This document shows, in pieces, positions 46,333 through 54,969 of a stretch of 64,000 nt of DNA (the stretch's first letter is position 1; each line of letters opens with the position of its first letter). Under the pieces are notes generated by a model. The model had not been told where the DNA came from. It made no database searches and worked only from the letters and a program-made list of their open reading frames with translations. Origin of the DNA: Pimelobacter simplex (GTDB lineage Bacteria; Actinomycetota; Actinomycetes; Propionibacteriales; Nocardioidaceae); assembly GCA_016803235.1 (NCBI GenBank), contig JADCLI010000009.1, positions 62,001 through 126,000 of the forward strand. The letters are read 5' to 3'. The translations under genes were made by a program, and so were the position numbers.

Positions 46333-47105
46333 AGGCTGCGCTTCGACAGGCCCATCCAGAACCCGTCGATCACCTGGTCGCCCGGCTCGGTGGGGTCGGT
46401 CGCGGCACCCAGCGTGACGAACAGCGGTGTGTAGTGCTCGACCGTCGGGTGCGCGTAGGGCATGCCCGGCGCCTTGTCGCGGTACGACGCCAGCTCGTCG
46501 ACGTCGCCGCGCGCCATCGCCTCGCCGGCCCAGGCGTCGAAGTCCGAGGACCAGCCGGGGGCGGCCGCGTCGAGCTGCCAGGACGTCAGGAACGGCAGGC
46601 CGTGGGTGAGGAAGCCGGAGCCGATGATGAGCACGCCCTCGTCGCGCAACGGCTTGAGCCGGCGCCCGATCTCCATCAGCCGGCCCGGGTCGTGGGTGGG
46701 CATCGACATCTGCAGGACCGGGATGTCGGCGTGCGGGTACATGATCCTCAGCGGCACCCAGGCGCCGTGGTCGAGGCCGCGCGAGGAGTGCTGGTGGATC
46801 GGCTCCGTGCGCGGCATCATCGCCGCCACCCGGGCGGCCAGCGCCGTGGCGTCGGGCGTCTCGTAGGTCATCTGGTAGTACTTCGGCGCGAAGCCGCCGA
46901 AGTCGTAGACCAGGGGCGCGCCGCTCGCGGTGAGCGAGAGGGGTGCCGACTCCCAGTGGGCGCTGACGATGAGGATCGCCCGGGGGCGCGGCAGGTCGCC
47001 GGCCCAGGCGGCGAGCTGGCTCGACCAGAGTGGGTCGTCGAGGAGTGGGGGAGCGCCGTGCCCGATGTAGAGGGCCGGCATCCGGCTGCTGGTGTCCGTC
47101 GTCAT
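46320..47105 (-). CDS. Class III extradiol dioxygenase-family protein (YgiD/DODA-like)
   Basis: 261 residues. Metal-ligand motifs include ALYIGHGAPP, VSAHWES and LDHGAWVPLR, plus GSGFLTHGLPF. The family contains 4,5-DOPA extradiol dioxygenases. The start MTTDTSSRMP at 47105 is preferred; an in-frame extension would pass through the operator described next. Substrate in this organism is unknown. Confidence 0.85.
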   Translation of the reverse strand: MTTDTSSRMPALYIGHGAPPLLDDPLWSSQLAAWAGDLPRPRAILIVSAHWESAPLSLTASGAPLVYDFGGFAPKYYQMTYETPDATALAARVAAMMPRTEPIHQHSSRGLDHGAWVPLRIMYPHADIPVLQMSMPTHDPGRLMEIGRRLKPLRDEGVLIIGSGFLTHGLPFLTSWQLDAAAPGWSSDFDAWAGEAMARGDVDELASYRDKAPGMPYAHPTVEHYTPLFVTLGAATDPTEPGDQVIDGFWMGLSKRSLQVA

Positions 47106-47115
47106 GTCCACTCCA

Positions 47116-47135
47116 ATAGTTGAGACTTCAACTAT
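47116..47135. promoter_or_regulatory. 8-bp inverted repeat, MarR/Rrf2-like operator
   Basis: ATAGTTGA (47116-47123) and TCAACTAT (47128-47135) form a perfect dyad with a 4-base spacer, 11 bases upstream of the dioxygenase start. The TTGA...TCAA form and AT-rich arms are typical of MarR/HxlR-type regulators that respond to aromatic or oxidant signals. The regulator is not obvious in the window. Confidence 0.55.
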
Positions 47136-47162
47136 ATTCCCACCGGGCGTGGACGGCAAGGT

Positions 47163-47860
47163 TCAGGCGGGCAAGGTCCAGTCCACCGGTTGCCCACCGC
47201 GCTCCACGAGCAGCGCGTTGACCCGGCTGAAGGGGCGCGACCCGAAGAAGCCGCGTGACGCCGACAGCGGCGAGGGGTGCGGGGACTCGACCGACGGGAT
47301 CGGGCCCAGGTGCGGCGTGAGCGTCTGGGCGTCGCGGCCCCCCGGATGGCGGCGATCGGGGCGCCGGCCTCGGCCCGGCGTACGAGGGCCTGGATCGCGC
47401 ACGCCGTGACGTGCTCCCAGCCCTGGTTGCGGTGCGACCCGGGCTCGCCGGGCCGCACCGTCAGCACCCGGTTGAGCAGCATCACGCCCTGGTCGGCCCA
47501 GCCGGTGAGGTCGCCGTGGCCGGGGTGCACGAAGCCGACGTCGTTGGCCAGCTCCTGGTAGATGTTCACGAGGCTGCGCGGGATGGGGCGTACGCCGCGG
47601 TCGACGGCGAAGCTGAGCCCGATCGGGTGACCGGGCGTCGGGTAGGGGTCCTGCCCCACGACGAGCACGCGGACGTCGGCGAGCGGGCGCCGGAAGGCGC
47701 GGAAGACGTGGTCGCCGGCCGGCAGGTAGGCGCGGCCCGCGGCGATCTCGGCCCGCAGGAACTGGCCGAGAGCAGCGATCCGGTCCTCCACCGGTGCGAG
47801 GGCCTCGGCCCAGTCCGCGGCCATCAGGCCCTGGTCGACGAGTCCCTGGAGAGCACCCAC
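47163..47860 (-). pseudogene. ung: Uracil-DNA glycosylase with a frameshift
   Basis: The first 172 or so codons (from GTG 47860) encode an intact UDG N-terminus with the catalytic motif [18 protein letters not shown] (residues 67-84). At a run of six C/G (47338-47343) the frame is lost: instead of the expected AI-x-x-GRDAQTL, the first frame goes to RGAATPRR. The rest, with [26 protein letters not shown] and PVDWTLPA, continues in the next frame to a stop at 47163. A one-base deletion in the run explains this. Both catalytic motifs survive, so a sequencing error or slippage must be considered. Leaderless start with TAGGGT. Confidence 0.85.
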
Positions 47861-48184
47861 GGCCGAACCCTAGGACACCCAAGGTGTCGTGGTCCCCCCA
47901 GACCCCACCCCTCCCAGAGGGTCCGGCCGTGGTGCTGCTTCCTGTCGTCGCGGTGCCGGCGTGCGCCCCTCTCCCTCCCAGGGGCGCACGACCGGCTGCG
48001 ACGTGGCTCCGACGCGGATCTCGAGCCCGGCTGGTCCTCCGGGGGCACTCCCGGCAATGGGGTGCCGGATCCCGGTGGGGCTCCCTCCAGCGGGCCTGAG
48101 GTCCGCGTCGGTAGTGAGGAATCTACGGAGCGCGCCGGGGGTCGCGAATCGGGAACGCGGCCGGGACCGGTTAGTCCTTTGGGA
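47861..48184 (+). ncRNA. Gene-free 0.32-kb stretch with C-rich-loop hairpins; candidate 6C-like RNA
   Basis: No convincing protein is encoded on either strand. On the plus strand there is a GACACC/GGTGTC hairpin at the start, a GACCC/GGGTC hairpin (47901-47923) with a loop CACCCCTCCCAGA, and a 20-bp interrupted stem (47947-48002) whose inner ten pairs, GTGCGCCCCT with AGGGGCGCAC, enclose CTCCCTCCC. Two neighbouring hairpins with C-rich loops are the hallmark of the actinobacterial 6C RNA. I cannot confirm the match without a covariance search. Confidence 0.35.
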
Positions 48185-49612
48185 CTATGTCCCGGGAGCG
48201 AACGGCCGGGCCAGCCGGTCGAGGAAGGCGACCAGCACGGCCTCCCGCAGGGCCGGCGGGGCGACGTCGAGCAGCGCGTTGACCGTCGCCATCCGTTCCG
48301 GCAGGCCCAGCCGGCCGTCCTCCCCGGCGAGGCCGCCGGCCGCGAGCAGCAGGTCGAGCTCGGCGTCGCCCAGCGTCGCCGGGTCGAGGCCGCGCAGCAG
48401 CTCGGCCACCCCGCTGTCGACCGCCACCGGACCCGCCTGGCGCGCCGCGGCGACCGACTCGTCCAGGGCGGCGAGGAACGCCGCCGGGTCGGTGGCCGCG
48501 CTGATCGCGAGGTGCAGGGAGGGCGCCCGGTCGCCGTACGACAGCTGGGGCTGGACGAACCAGCCGCGCGCCGCCATCTCGTCGCAGACGGTGAAGACGT
48601 CGAGGCCCGCGTCGGCCACCGCGGCGACCAGCGTCGACTCCGGGACGGCGACCAGGCAGAGCCCGTCGAGCGCTGAGATCCCCGTCGCGATCGTGTCCGT
48701 CGCCACCAGCGCCCGCTCGGCGAGGCGGAGGTACCCGTCGTCGCCGATCGCCTGCACCGTCGCCCATGCGCCGGCGGTCGGGCCGCCCGAGCGCGTGGAC
48801 TGCAGCGTCGCGTTGAGCATCGTGTAGCCGGGCCAGCCGGCGTGGGCGAAGTACTGCGGCCGGCGCAGCGCGGGTGTGCGGTGCAGCAGCAGGGAGGCGC
48901 CCTTGGGGGCGTAGGCGTACTTGTGCAGGTCGGTCGAGATCGACGTGACGCCCTCGACCGCGAAGGTCCACGGCGTCACCTGCCGCCCCAGCCGGGCGGC
49001 GTACGGCAGCACCCAGCCGCCGATGCAGGCGTCGACGTGGCAGCGCACGCCGCGCTCCGCGGCCGCCGCCGCGATCGCGGGGACCGGATCCACCACCCCG
49101 TCCGCGTACGACGGCGCGCTGGCCACCACCAGCACCGTGGTCTCGTCCATGGCAGCCGTCATCGCGGCTGCGTCGGCGCGGTGGTCGGGCCCGGTGGGCA
49201 CCGCCACGACGCGGACGCCGAAGTAGTGCCCGGCCTTGTGGAAGGCGGCGTGCACGGTGTCCGGCACGACGATCGACGGCGAGTCGACGTCCGGCCGGGA
49301 GTCCCGTGCCCCCTGCACCGCGAGCAGGCAGGACTCCGTGCCGCCCGAGGTCAGCGTCCCGACCATCGTCGGCGGGCCGTCCACGAGCGAGCGGGCGAAG
49401 GCGACCAGGTCGTTCTCCATCGTCAGCAGGCTCGGGAACGCCGTCGGGTCCAGGCCGTTGCTGCCGGCGAACGCGGCGACCGCCTCACGGGCCAGGGCGT
49501 CGACCTCGGCCAGCCCGGCGTCGTACACGTAGGCGAGCGTGCGCCCACCGTGCACCGGCAGGTCGTCGTCCTGCAGTGCGGCCAGCCGGCCGCGGATCTC
49601 CTCATGAGCCAA
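48185..49612 (-). CDS. PLP-dependent decarboxylase/aldolase (sphingosine-phosphate-lyase/GAD-like)
   Basis: 475 residues. The PLP Lys is in STDLHKYAYAPKGAS, the SGGTES phosphate-binding motif near residue 91 and HVDACIGGW (aspartate pairing the pyridine N) are clear. The closest families are group II decarboxylases and sphinganine-1-phosphate aldolase. The start is a TTG overlapping the end of the MFS gene, with GGGAGG nine bases upstream; no better in-frame start exists. Substrate unknown. Confidence 0.83.
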   Translation of the reverse strand: MAHEEIRGRLAALQDDDLPVHGGRTLAYVYDAGLAEVDALAREAVAAFAGSNGLDPTAFPSLLTMENDLVAFARSLVDGPPTMVGTLTSGGTESCLLAVQGARDSRPDVDSPSIVVPDTVHAAFHKAGHYFGVRVVAVPTGPDHRADAAAMTAAMDETTVLVVASAPSYADGVVDPVPAIAAAAAERGVRCHVDACIGGWVLPYAARLGRQVTPWTFAVEGVTSISTDLHKYAYAPKGASLLLHRTPALRRPQYFAHAGWPGYTMLNATLQSTRSGGPTAGAWATVQAIGDDGYLRLAERALVATDTIATGISALDGLCLVAVPESTLVAAVADAGLDVFTVCDEMAARGWFVQPQLSYGDRAPSLHLAISAATDPAAFLAALDESVAAARQAGPVAVDSGVAELLRGLDPATLGDAELDLLLAAGGLAGEDGRLGLPERMATVNALLDVAPPALREAVLVAFLDRLARPFAPGT

Positions 49613-50909
49613 CGAGATCGACCTCCCGTGCGTCGAGGGCGTAGCCGCGCAGCCACCACAGGCTCGCGAGGACCAACAGGGCCGGCAGGACCGAGAAGCC
49701 GAGGGTGATCGCGGTGACCGCGGAGTCCGGCTGCACGACGTCGCCGCCGTCGCTGGACCGGTAGGACCCGAGTGTCAGCACCACCGCGAACAGGCCGGGG
49801 CCCAGGGCCAGGCCGAGGGTCTCGCCCGCGGTCCACACGCCGGTGTAGACGCCGACCCGCGACGATCCGGTACGACGCGCGTCGACCGCCGCCGCGTCCG
49901 GCAGCATCGCCATCGGGAACACCTGCACGCCGGCGTACCCGACGCCGACGAGGCCGACCGCCGCGAACACCACCGCCGACGGGGCGTGCCCGGCGAGCAC
50001 CGCCAGCGCGGCCCCGGTGGCGAGCACGATCGAGGAGGCGACGTACCCCCGCTTCTTCCCGACCCGCCGCCCCACCGCCGCCCACGCCGGCGTCAGCAGC
50101 AGGGCCGGGCCGACGAAGCACACGAAGAGGATCGTCGCGGCGCCGTCGCGCTCGAGCACGTCGCCGGCGAGGTAGTCGACGCCGGCGAGCATGCAGCCGG
50201 TCGCGAGCGCCTGGACCACGAAGGTGACGAGCAGCAGCCGGAAGTCCCGTGCGGCCGCGACGAGGCGGAGCTGGTCGCGCAGGGTGCCGGGGCCGGGCGC
50301 GACCTGGCCGATCGGTGCGGTGCGGGTGCCCCGGTAGGCGAGCAGCGCACCGGTGACGATGATCGCCGCCATCGCGACGCCCATCACCCGGTAGCCGTCG
50401 CGGCCGCCGACGGCGTCCCGGATCGCCGGTGCGCTCGCGCCCGCGAGCAGGATCGTGAACGCCAGGATCGCCACCCGCCAGGTCATCAGCCGGGTCCGCT
50501 CGGCGTAGGAGTCGGTGATCTCGGCGGGCATCGCGACGTAGGGCACCTGGAAGAAGGCGTAGGCCGTCGCGCAGGCCAGGAAGGCGACCAGCACCCAGGC
50601 CGCGTCGAGGGCGCGCGAGCCGAGGTCGGGCCCGGCGAAGAGCAGTGCGAAGCACCCGCCCAGCACCAGGCCGGCGCGCAGCAGCCACGGCCGTCGCGGA
50701 CCGCGTGGATCGACCGTGCGGTCGCTGATCCGTCCCGCGACCGGGTTGAGCACGACGTCCCACGCCTTCGGCAGGAACACGATCGCGCCGGCCACGAGCG
50801 CGGGCAGCGCCAGGGTGTCGGTCAGGTAGGGGAGCAGCATCAGGCCGGGGACCGTGCCGAACGCGCCCGTGGCGACCGAGCCGGCGCCGTACCCGATCCG
50901 CAGGCTCAC
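49602..50909 (-). CDS. MFS transporter of the GPH/MFS_2 type
   Basis: 435 residues with about 12 hydrophobic segments. LRIGYGAGSVATGAFG at the N-terminus and FLPKAWDVVLNPVAGRISDR are the signature of sugar/cation symporter-type MFS_2 proteins, which also include lipid and drug carriers. GTG start overlaps the stop of the hydrolase gene, and the decarboxylase overlaps its end. Substrate not predictable. Confidence 0.85.
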   Translation of the reverse strand: MSLRIGYGAGSVATGAFGTVPGLMLLPYLTDTLALPALVAGAIVFLPKAWDVVLNPVAGRISDRTVDPRGPRRPWLLRAGLVLGGCFALLFAGPDLGSRALDAAWVLVAFLACATAYAFFQVPYVAMPAEITDSYAERTRLMTWRVAILAFTILLAGASAPAIRDAVGGRDGYRVMGVAMAAIIVTGALLAYRGTRTAPIGQVAPGPGTLRDQLRLVAAARDFRLLLVTFVVQALATGCMLAGVDYLAGDVLERDGAATILFVCFVGPALLLTPAWAAVGRRVGKKRGYVASSIVLATGAALAVLAGHAPSAVVFAAVGLVGVGYAGVQVFPMAMLPDAAAVDARRTGSSRVGVYTGVWTAGETLGLALGPGLFAVVLTLGSYRSSDGGDVVQPDSAVTAITLGFSVLPALLVLASLWWLRGYALDAREVDLVGS

Positions 50910-52090
50910 TTGCCGAGGGCTCGCGACGCCGCCGAGGAGTGCCGCCGCTTCCGGTTGGTGCCGATCGGCGTCGTCGCCCGGTTGTCGGTCGACCACTGGG
51001 TGATCCACTCGTCCATCGCCAGCCAGGTGGTGGTCCGAGCGGCCCGGCCGGTCAGCATGCCGAGGTGGCCGCCCGGCACGACCTCGAAGCGGACCTCGGG
51101 CGACTTCGTCAGCAGGGGTACGACGGCCCGCACCGCCGGGACGGGCGCGATGCCGTCGGTCGCGCCGCCGAACACCAGCACCGGCACGGTGATCTCGCCC
51201 AGGTCGATGGTCCGGTCGTCGAGCTCGAAGGTGCCGCTGGCGAGCTGGTTGCCCTTCGCGAAGCGGTGGTAGAGCTGCCCGAAGGTGCGGCCCGGGTAGG
51301 CGATCATGTTGGCCGTGAAGTGGTCGACCGCCTCGACCTGGGCGAGGAACTCGCGGTCGTCGACGTGGGTCGCGAGCGCGATCGGCTTGGTCACCAGCTT
51401 CTGGAACGCGGTGAGCTGGAAGGCCCACTTGACCAGGGGCTTCGGTGCCCCGCCGAGCATCTGGTAGCCCCTCGTGATCGGGCCGTTGCCGTTGAACAGG
51501 TTGAGCAGCGGCCGGAACGGCGCCAGCAGCGGCACCAGCGAGATGTCGATGGGCGAGCCGACGACGGTCAGCGACGCGACGGGCAGGTCGCCGGAGCGCC
51601 GGTCGGCCAGCGTGAGCAGCGAGAAGATGCCGCCCAGCGACCAGCCGATCACGTGCACCGGCCGGCCGCCGGCGTGCTCGGAGGCCGCTCGGATCGCGCT
51701 GGGCACGACCTCGTCGACCCAGTGCTCCATGCCGAGGTTGCGGTCGCGGAAGGACACCTCGCCGTACTCGACGAGGTACGTCGGCCGGCCCTCGGTGACG
51801 AAGTGCTCGACCAGCGAGCAGCCGCGCCGCAGGTCGTAGCAGCTCGACGGCGCGGCGAGCGGGGTCACCAGCAGCACCGGGTCGCCGTGCTCCTGGACGT
51901 GACCCGACGGGCGGTAGTGGTAGACCTCCCGCAGCGTGCCGTCGTCGATCAGCGTGCGCGGCATCGGCCGCAGGTCGGCGACGCCCCCGTACAGCAGCTT
52001 GTGGGCGACATTGCTCGCCGCGGCGACGACCTGGTCCGGGGCGGGGAGCAGGCCGGCGCCCGGGACGGAGCGCAGGGGCACCAGATCCAT
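50906..52090 (-). CDS. Alpha/beta hydrolase, PhaC-like
   Basis: 394 residues. The nucleophile elbow is VIGWSLGGIFS near residue 168; the catalytic Asp and His would be in VFGGATDGIAP and VVPGGHLGML. Length and the N-terminal RPMPRTLIDDGTLREVYHYRP segment resemble class III PHA synthase (PhaC) relatives, but the nucleophile is Ser rather than the Cys of true synthases, so it is more likely a lipase/esterase or acyltransferase. It opens a three-gene overlapping operon. Confidence 0.8.
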   Translation of the reverse strand: MDLVPLRSVPGAGLLPAPDQVVAAASNVAHKLLYGGVADLRPMPRTLIDDGTLREVYHYRPSGHVQEHGDPVLLVTPLAAPSSCYDLRRGCSLVEHFVTEGRPTYLVEYGEVSFRDRNLGMEHWVDEVVPSAIRAASEHAGGRPVHVIGWSLGGIFSLLTLADRRSGDLPVASLTVVGSPIDISLVPLLAPFRPLLNLFNGNGPITRGYQMLGGAPKPLVKWAFQLTAFQKLVTKPIALATHVDDREFLAQVEAVDHFTANMIAYPGRTFGQLYHRFAKGNQLASGTFELDDRTIDLGEITVPVLVFGGATDGIAPVPAVRAVVPLLTKSPEVRFEVVPGGHLGMLTGRAARTTTWLAMDEWITQWSTDNRATTPIGTNRKRRHSSAASRALGK

Positions 52091-52096
52091 GGAGGA

Positions 52097-52113
52097 AAAC
52101 TACCGCGCGGTAG
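52097..52113 (-). promoter_or_regulatory. TetR-type palindrome overlapping a leaderless promoter
   Basis: CTACCGCGCGGTAG (52100-52113) is a perfect palindrome. On the minus strand its last bases form part of TAGTTT (52102-52097), a -10 element exactly seven bases from the ATG at 52090. A protein bound here would block RNA polymerase. The pattern TACCGnnCGGTA is typical of TetR-family operators. Confidence 0.6.
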
Positions 52114-52152
52114 CCCCTCGTGAGGCTGTCGTCCGGGGATCGTCTCCCGAGG

Positions 52153-53577
52153 TCAGGACCGGGTGGCCGGCCGCACCGACTTGGTGTGGCTGTGGTTCTC
52201 GTCCTCGAGCTCGGTCATGAAGCTGTCGGCCCACGCCTTCACGTCGTGCTGCGCGATCTGGCGGCGCATCGCCTTCATCCGCCGGCCCAGCTCCTTCGGG
52301 TCGGCCTGGTAGGCCTCGAGGAGTGCCGCCTTCATGCCGTTCATGTCGTAGGGGTTGACCAGCCAGGCCTGGCGCAGCTCGTCGGCCGCGCCGGCGAACT
52401 CCGAGAGCACGAGCGCGCCGTCGTCCTCGACCCGGCAGGCGACGTACTCCTTGGCGACCAGGTTCATGCCGTCGCGGTACGGGGTGACGACCATGACGTC
52501 GGCGGCCCGGTAGAGCGCCGCCATCTCCTCGCGCGGGTACGACGTGTGCAGGTAGCTCACGGCCGGTCGGCCGATCCGGCCGAGGTCGCCGTTGATCCGC
52601 CCGACGAGCAGCTCGATGTCGTCGCGCAGGTTGCGGTAGTGCTCGACCCGCTCTCGCGAGGGGACGGCGACCTGGACGAAGACCGCGTCGTCGACGGTGA
52701 ACGAGCCGTCGCGGATCAACTCGCCGAAGGCGCGCAGCCGGGCGTGGATGCCCTTGGTGTAGTCGAGCCGGTCGATGCCGAGGAAGATCCGGCGGGGGTT
52801 GCCGAGCGCGTCGCGGATGGCCTCCGCCCGCTCGGCGACGGCCTCGGAGCGGGCCAGCTCCTCGAAGCCGGCGGCGTCGATCGAGATCGGGAAGGCGGCG
52901 GCGCGCACGGTGCGCCCGTCGGGCAGGTAGACGAGGTCGCGGTGCGTCTTGTGGCCGACTCGCTGGCGCACCAGGCGGATGAAGTTCTGCGCGGCGCCGG
53001 GCAGCTGGAAGCCGACCAGGTCGGCACCGAGCAGTCCCTCGAGGATCTGGCGGCGCCACGGCAGCTGCTGGAACAGCTCGGCCGGCGGGAACGGGATGTG
53101 CAGGTAGAAGCCGATGCGCAGGTCCGGGCGCAGCTCGCGCAGCATCTGCGGCACGAGCTGCAGCTGGTAGTCGTGCACCCACACCGTCGCGCCGTCGTTG
53201 GCGAGCTCGGCGGCCCGCTCGGCGAAGCGCCGGTTGACCTTCACGTAGGTCTCCCACCACTCGCGGTGGAACTCCGGCTTCGCGACCACGTCGTGGTAGA
53301 GCGGCCACAGGGTGGCGTTGGAGAAGCCCTCGTAGTGCTCCTCGATCTCCTCGGCCGACATCGCCAGCGGCACCAGGTCGAGGCCGTCGACCTTGAACGG
53401 CTTGAACGGCTTCGTGCCGCCGGGCCAGCCGATCCACACCCCGTCGTGGGCCCGCATCACGGGCTCGATGGCCGACACCAGGCCACCGGGGGAGCGGCGC
53501 CAGCGCGCCTTCCCGTTGTGGTCGGTGACGCGGTCGACGGGGAGGCGGTTGGCGACGATCACGAGGTCATGGCCCAC
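52153..53577 (-). CDS. otsA: Trehalose-6-phosphate synthase
   Basis: 474 residues, GT20 family. [10 protein letters not shown] and [11 protein letters not shown] at the N-terminus, [25 protein letters not shown] and [12 protein letters not shown] are the standard substrate-binding motifs. It makes trehalose 6-phosphate from UDP- or ADP-glucose and glucose 6-phosphate. GTG start is leaderless (TAGGGT 53589-53584). The matching phosphatase otsB is 4 kb away on the other strand. Confidence 0.95.
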   Translation of the reverse strand: MGHDLVIVANRLPVDRVTDHNGKARWRRSPGGLVSAIEPVMRAHDGVWIGWPGGTKPFKPFKVDGLDLVPLAMSAEEIEEHYEGFSNATLWPLYHDVVAKPEFHREWWETYVKVNRRFAERAAELANDGATVWVHDYQLQLVPQMLRELRPDLRIGFYLHIPFPPAELFQQLPWRRQILEGLLGADLVGFQLPGAAQNFIRLVRQRVGHKTHRDLVYLPDGRTVRAAAFPISIDAAGFEELARSEAVAERAEAIRDALGNPRRIFLGIDRLDYTKGIHARLRAFGELIRDGSFTVDDAVFVQVAVPSRERVEHYRNLRDDIELLVGRINGDLGRIGRPAVSYLHTSYPREEMAALYRAADVMVVTPYRDGMNLVAKEYVACRVEDDGALVLSEFAGAADELRQAWLVNPYDMNGMKAALLEAYQADPKELGRRMKAMRRQIAQHDVKAWADSFMTELEDENHSHTKSVRPATRS

Positions 53578-53603
53578 GGCCCCACCCTAGTGGGGCAGGG
53601 GGA

Positions 53604-53650
53604 GTGTCGGGCTGGCCCGACACCAGGTGTCGTGCTGGCAGGATTCTGCC
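53604..53650. repeat. Three overlapping dyads in the otsA/histidine kinase intergenic region
   Basis: GTGTCGGG-CTGG-CCCGACAC (53604-53623), CGACACCAGGTGTCG (53618-53632) and GGCAG-GATT-CTGCC (53637-53650). TGTCG/CGACA occurs in three half-sites with regular spacing. This looks like a multi-site operator between divergent genes, plausibly bound by the adjacent LuxR-type regulator. Confidence 0.5.
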
Positions 53651-53678
53651 GACGACGATCCCCGACCACGCTGGACCC

Positions 53679-54959
53679 ATGACCGAGACCTTGGTGACGA
53701 GCCCGCCCGCGCAGCCGCTGACGAGGCGCTGGCTGCGCGACACCGGCTACGCCTTCGCCGCACTCCCGCTCGCCCTCCTCGCGCTCGTCGTGGTGGTCGC
53801 GCTGGTCGCCGCCGGGCTCGGGATGGCCGTGGTGGTCGGCGGCGTCTTCGTCCTCGTCGTCGGCGTGCACGCCGCCCGCGGCTTCGCCCACGTCGAGCGC
53901 CGCCGGCTCGCGGTGCTCACCGGGCGGGAGGTCCCGCTGCCGGCGTACCTGCGGGCGCGCGGCGACGACGGCCTCTGGCGCCGGACCCTGACCCCGCTGC
54001 GCGACCCGCAGTCGTGGCTCGACGTGGTGTGGGCGCTGGTCGGGTGGATCACCGCGACGGTGGCGTTCTCGGTCGCGATCATCTGGTGGGCCTCCGTCCT
54101 CGGCGGACTGTCGTACTGGTTCTGGGAGCGGTTCGTCCCGCGCGACGGCACCGACGCGCAGAGCCTGGCCGACCTGGTCGGGCTCGGCGAGAGCCGGGCC
54201 GCCGACGTCGGGCTGGTCACGGCGATCGGGGTGCTCGCGCTGGTCACGCTGCCGTTCGCGATGCGGTTCGCCGCCGTCGTGCACGCCAGCCTGGCGTCGG
54301 TGCTGCTGACCAGCCGGGCCGAGCTGCAGGGCCGGGTGGCGCACGTGGAGGAGAGCCGCGAGTCGGCGCACCGGGCCGAGGCCGAGTCGCTGCGCAGGCT
54401 GGAGCGCGACATCCACGACGGCCCCCAGCAGCGGCTGATCCGGCTCGGCATGGACCTCGGTCGGGCGCGCGTCCAGCTGGCCGACGACCCGGCCACGGCC
54501 GCCCGCACGCTGGACGCCGCCGTCGCCCAGACCCGCGAGGCGGTGGAGGAGCTGCGCGCGCTGTCGCGGGGCATCGCACCGCCACTGCTGGTCGATCGCG
54601 GCCTGGCCGCCGCGGTCAGCGAGATGGCCGACGGGCAGCCGATCCCCGTCCGGGTCAGCGCCGACCTGCCGCCCGAGCTGCCGCTCGCCGTCGAGACCGC
54701 TGCGTACTTCGTGGCCGCCGAGGCGCTGACGAACGTCGTCAAGCACAGCGGCGCCGACCGGGCCGAGCTCGCGCTCGGGGTCGCCGGCGGGGAGCTGGTG
54801 ATCACCGTCGACGACAACGGCTGCGGCGGCGCGGCCGACGTGCCCGGCCACGGTCTGGCCGGCCTGCGCGAGCGGTTGGCCGGTGTCGACGGCGCGCTCT
54901 TCCTGGCCTCCCCGGAGGGCGGGCCGACCCGGCTGCGGGCGCAGGTGCCGCTGCGGTGA
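53679..54959 (+). CDS. Sensor histidine kinase (HisKA_3, Sensor-domain type)
   Basis: 426 residues. Four membrane helices arranged in two pairs (residues 25-65 and 118-205) flank a short loop, matching the putative-sensor domain found in actinobacterial NarL-type kinases. The phospho-acceptor is in LERDIHDGPQQRL, the N box is EALTNVVKHSG and the G box DDNGCGGA. A response regulator follows after ten bases. Signal unknown. Confidence 0.88.
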   Translation: MTETLVTSPPAQPLTRRWLRDTGYAFAALPLALLALVVVVALVAAGLGMAVVVGGVFVLVVGVHAARGFAHVERRRLAVLTGREVPLPAYLRARGDDGLWRRTLTPLRDPQSWLDVVWALVGWITATVAFSVAIIWWASVLGGLSYWFWERFVPRDGTDAQSLADLVGLGESRAADVGLVTAIGVLALVTLPFAMRFAAVVHASLASVLLTSRAELQGRVAHVEESRESAHRAEAESLRRLERDIHDGPQQRLIRLGMDLGRARVQLADDPATAARTLDAAVAQTREAVEELRALSRGIAPPLLVDRGLAAAVSEMADGQPIPVRVSADLPPELPLAVETAAYFVAAEALTNVVKHSGADRAELALGVAGGELVITVDDNGCGGAADVPGHGLAGLRERLAGVDGALFLASPEGGPTRLRAQVPLR

Positions 54960-54969
54960 GGATGGCGTC

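Noticed and set aside
47163..47882. Separate second ORF of 239 codons overlapping the glycosylase
   Set aside because: Its C-terminal third is the genuine glycosylase end, and the rest is an off-frame shadow; one frameshifted gene explains both.
48168..48193. DosR/DevR-like box (GGGACTATGTCCC)
   Set aside because: The half-sites GGGAC and GTCCC are three bases apart instead of four, and the motif lies over the 3' end of the decarboxylase gene rather than a promoter.
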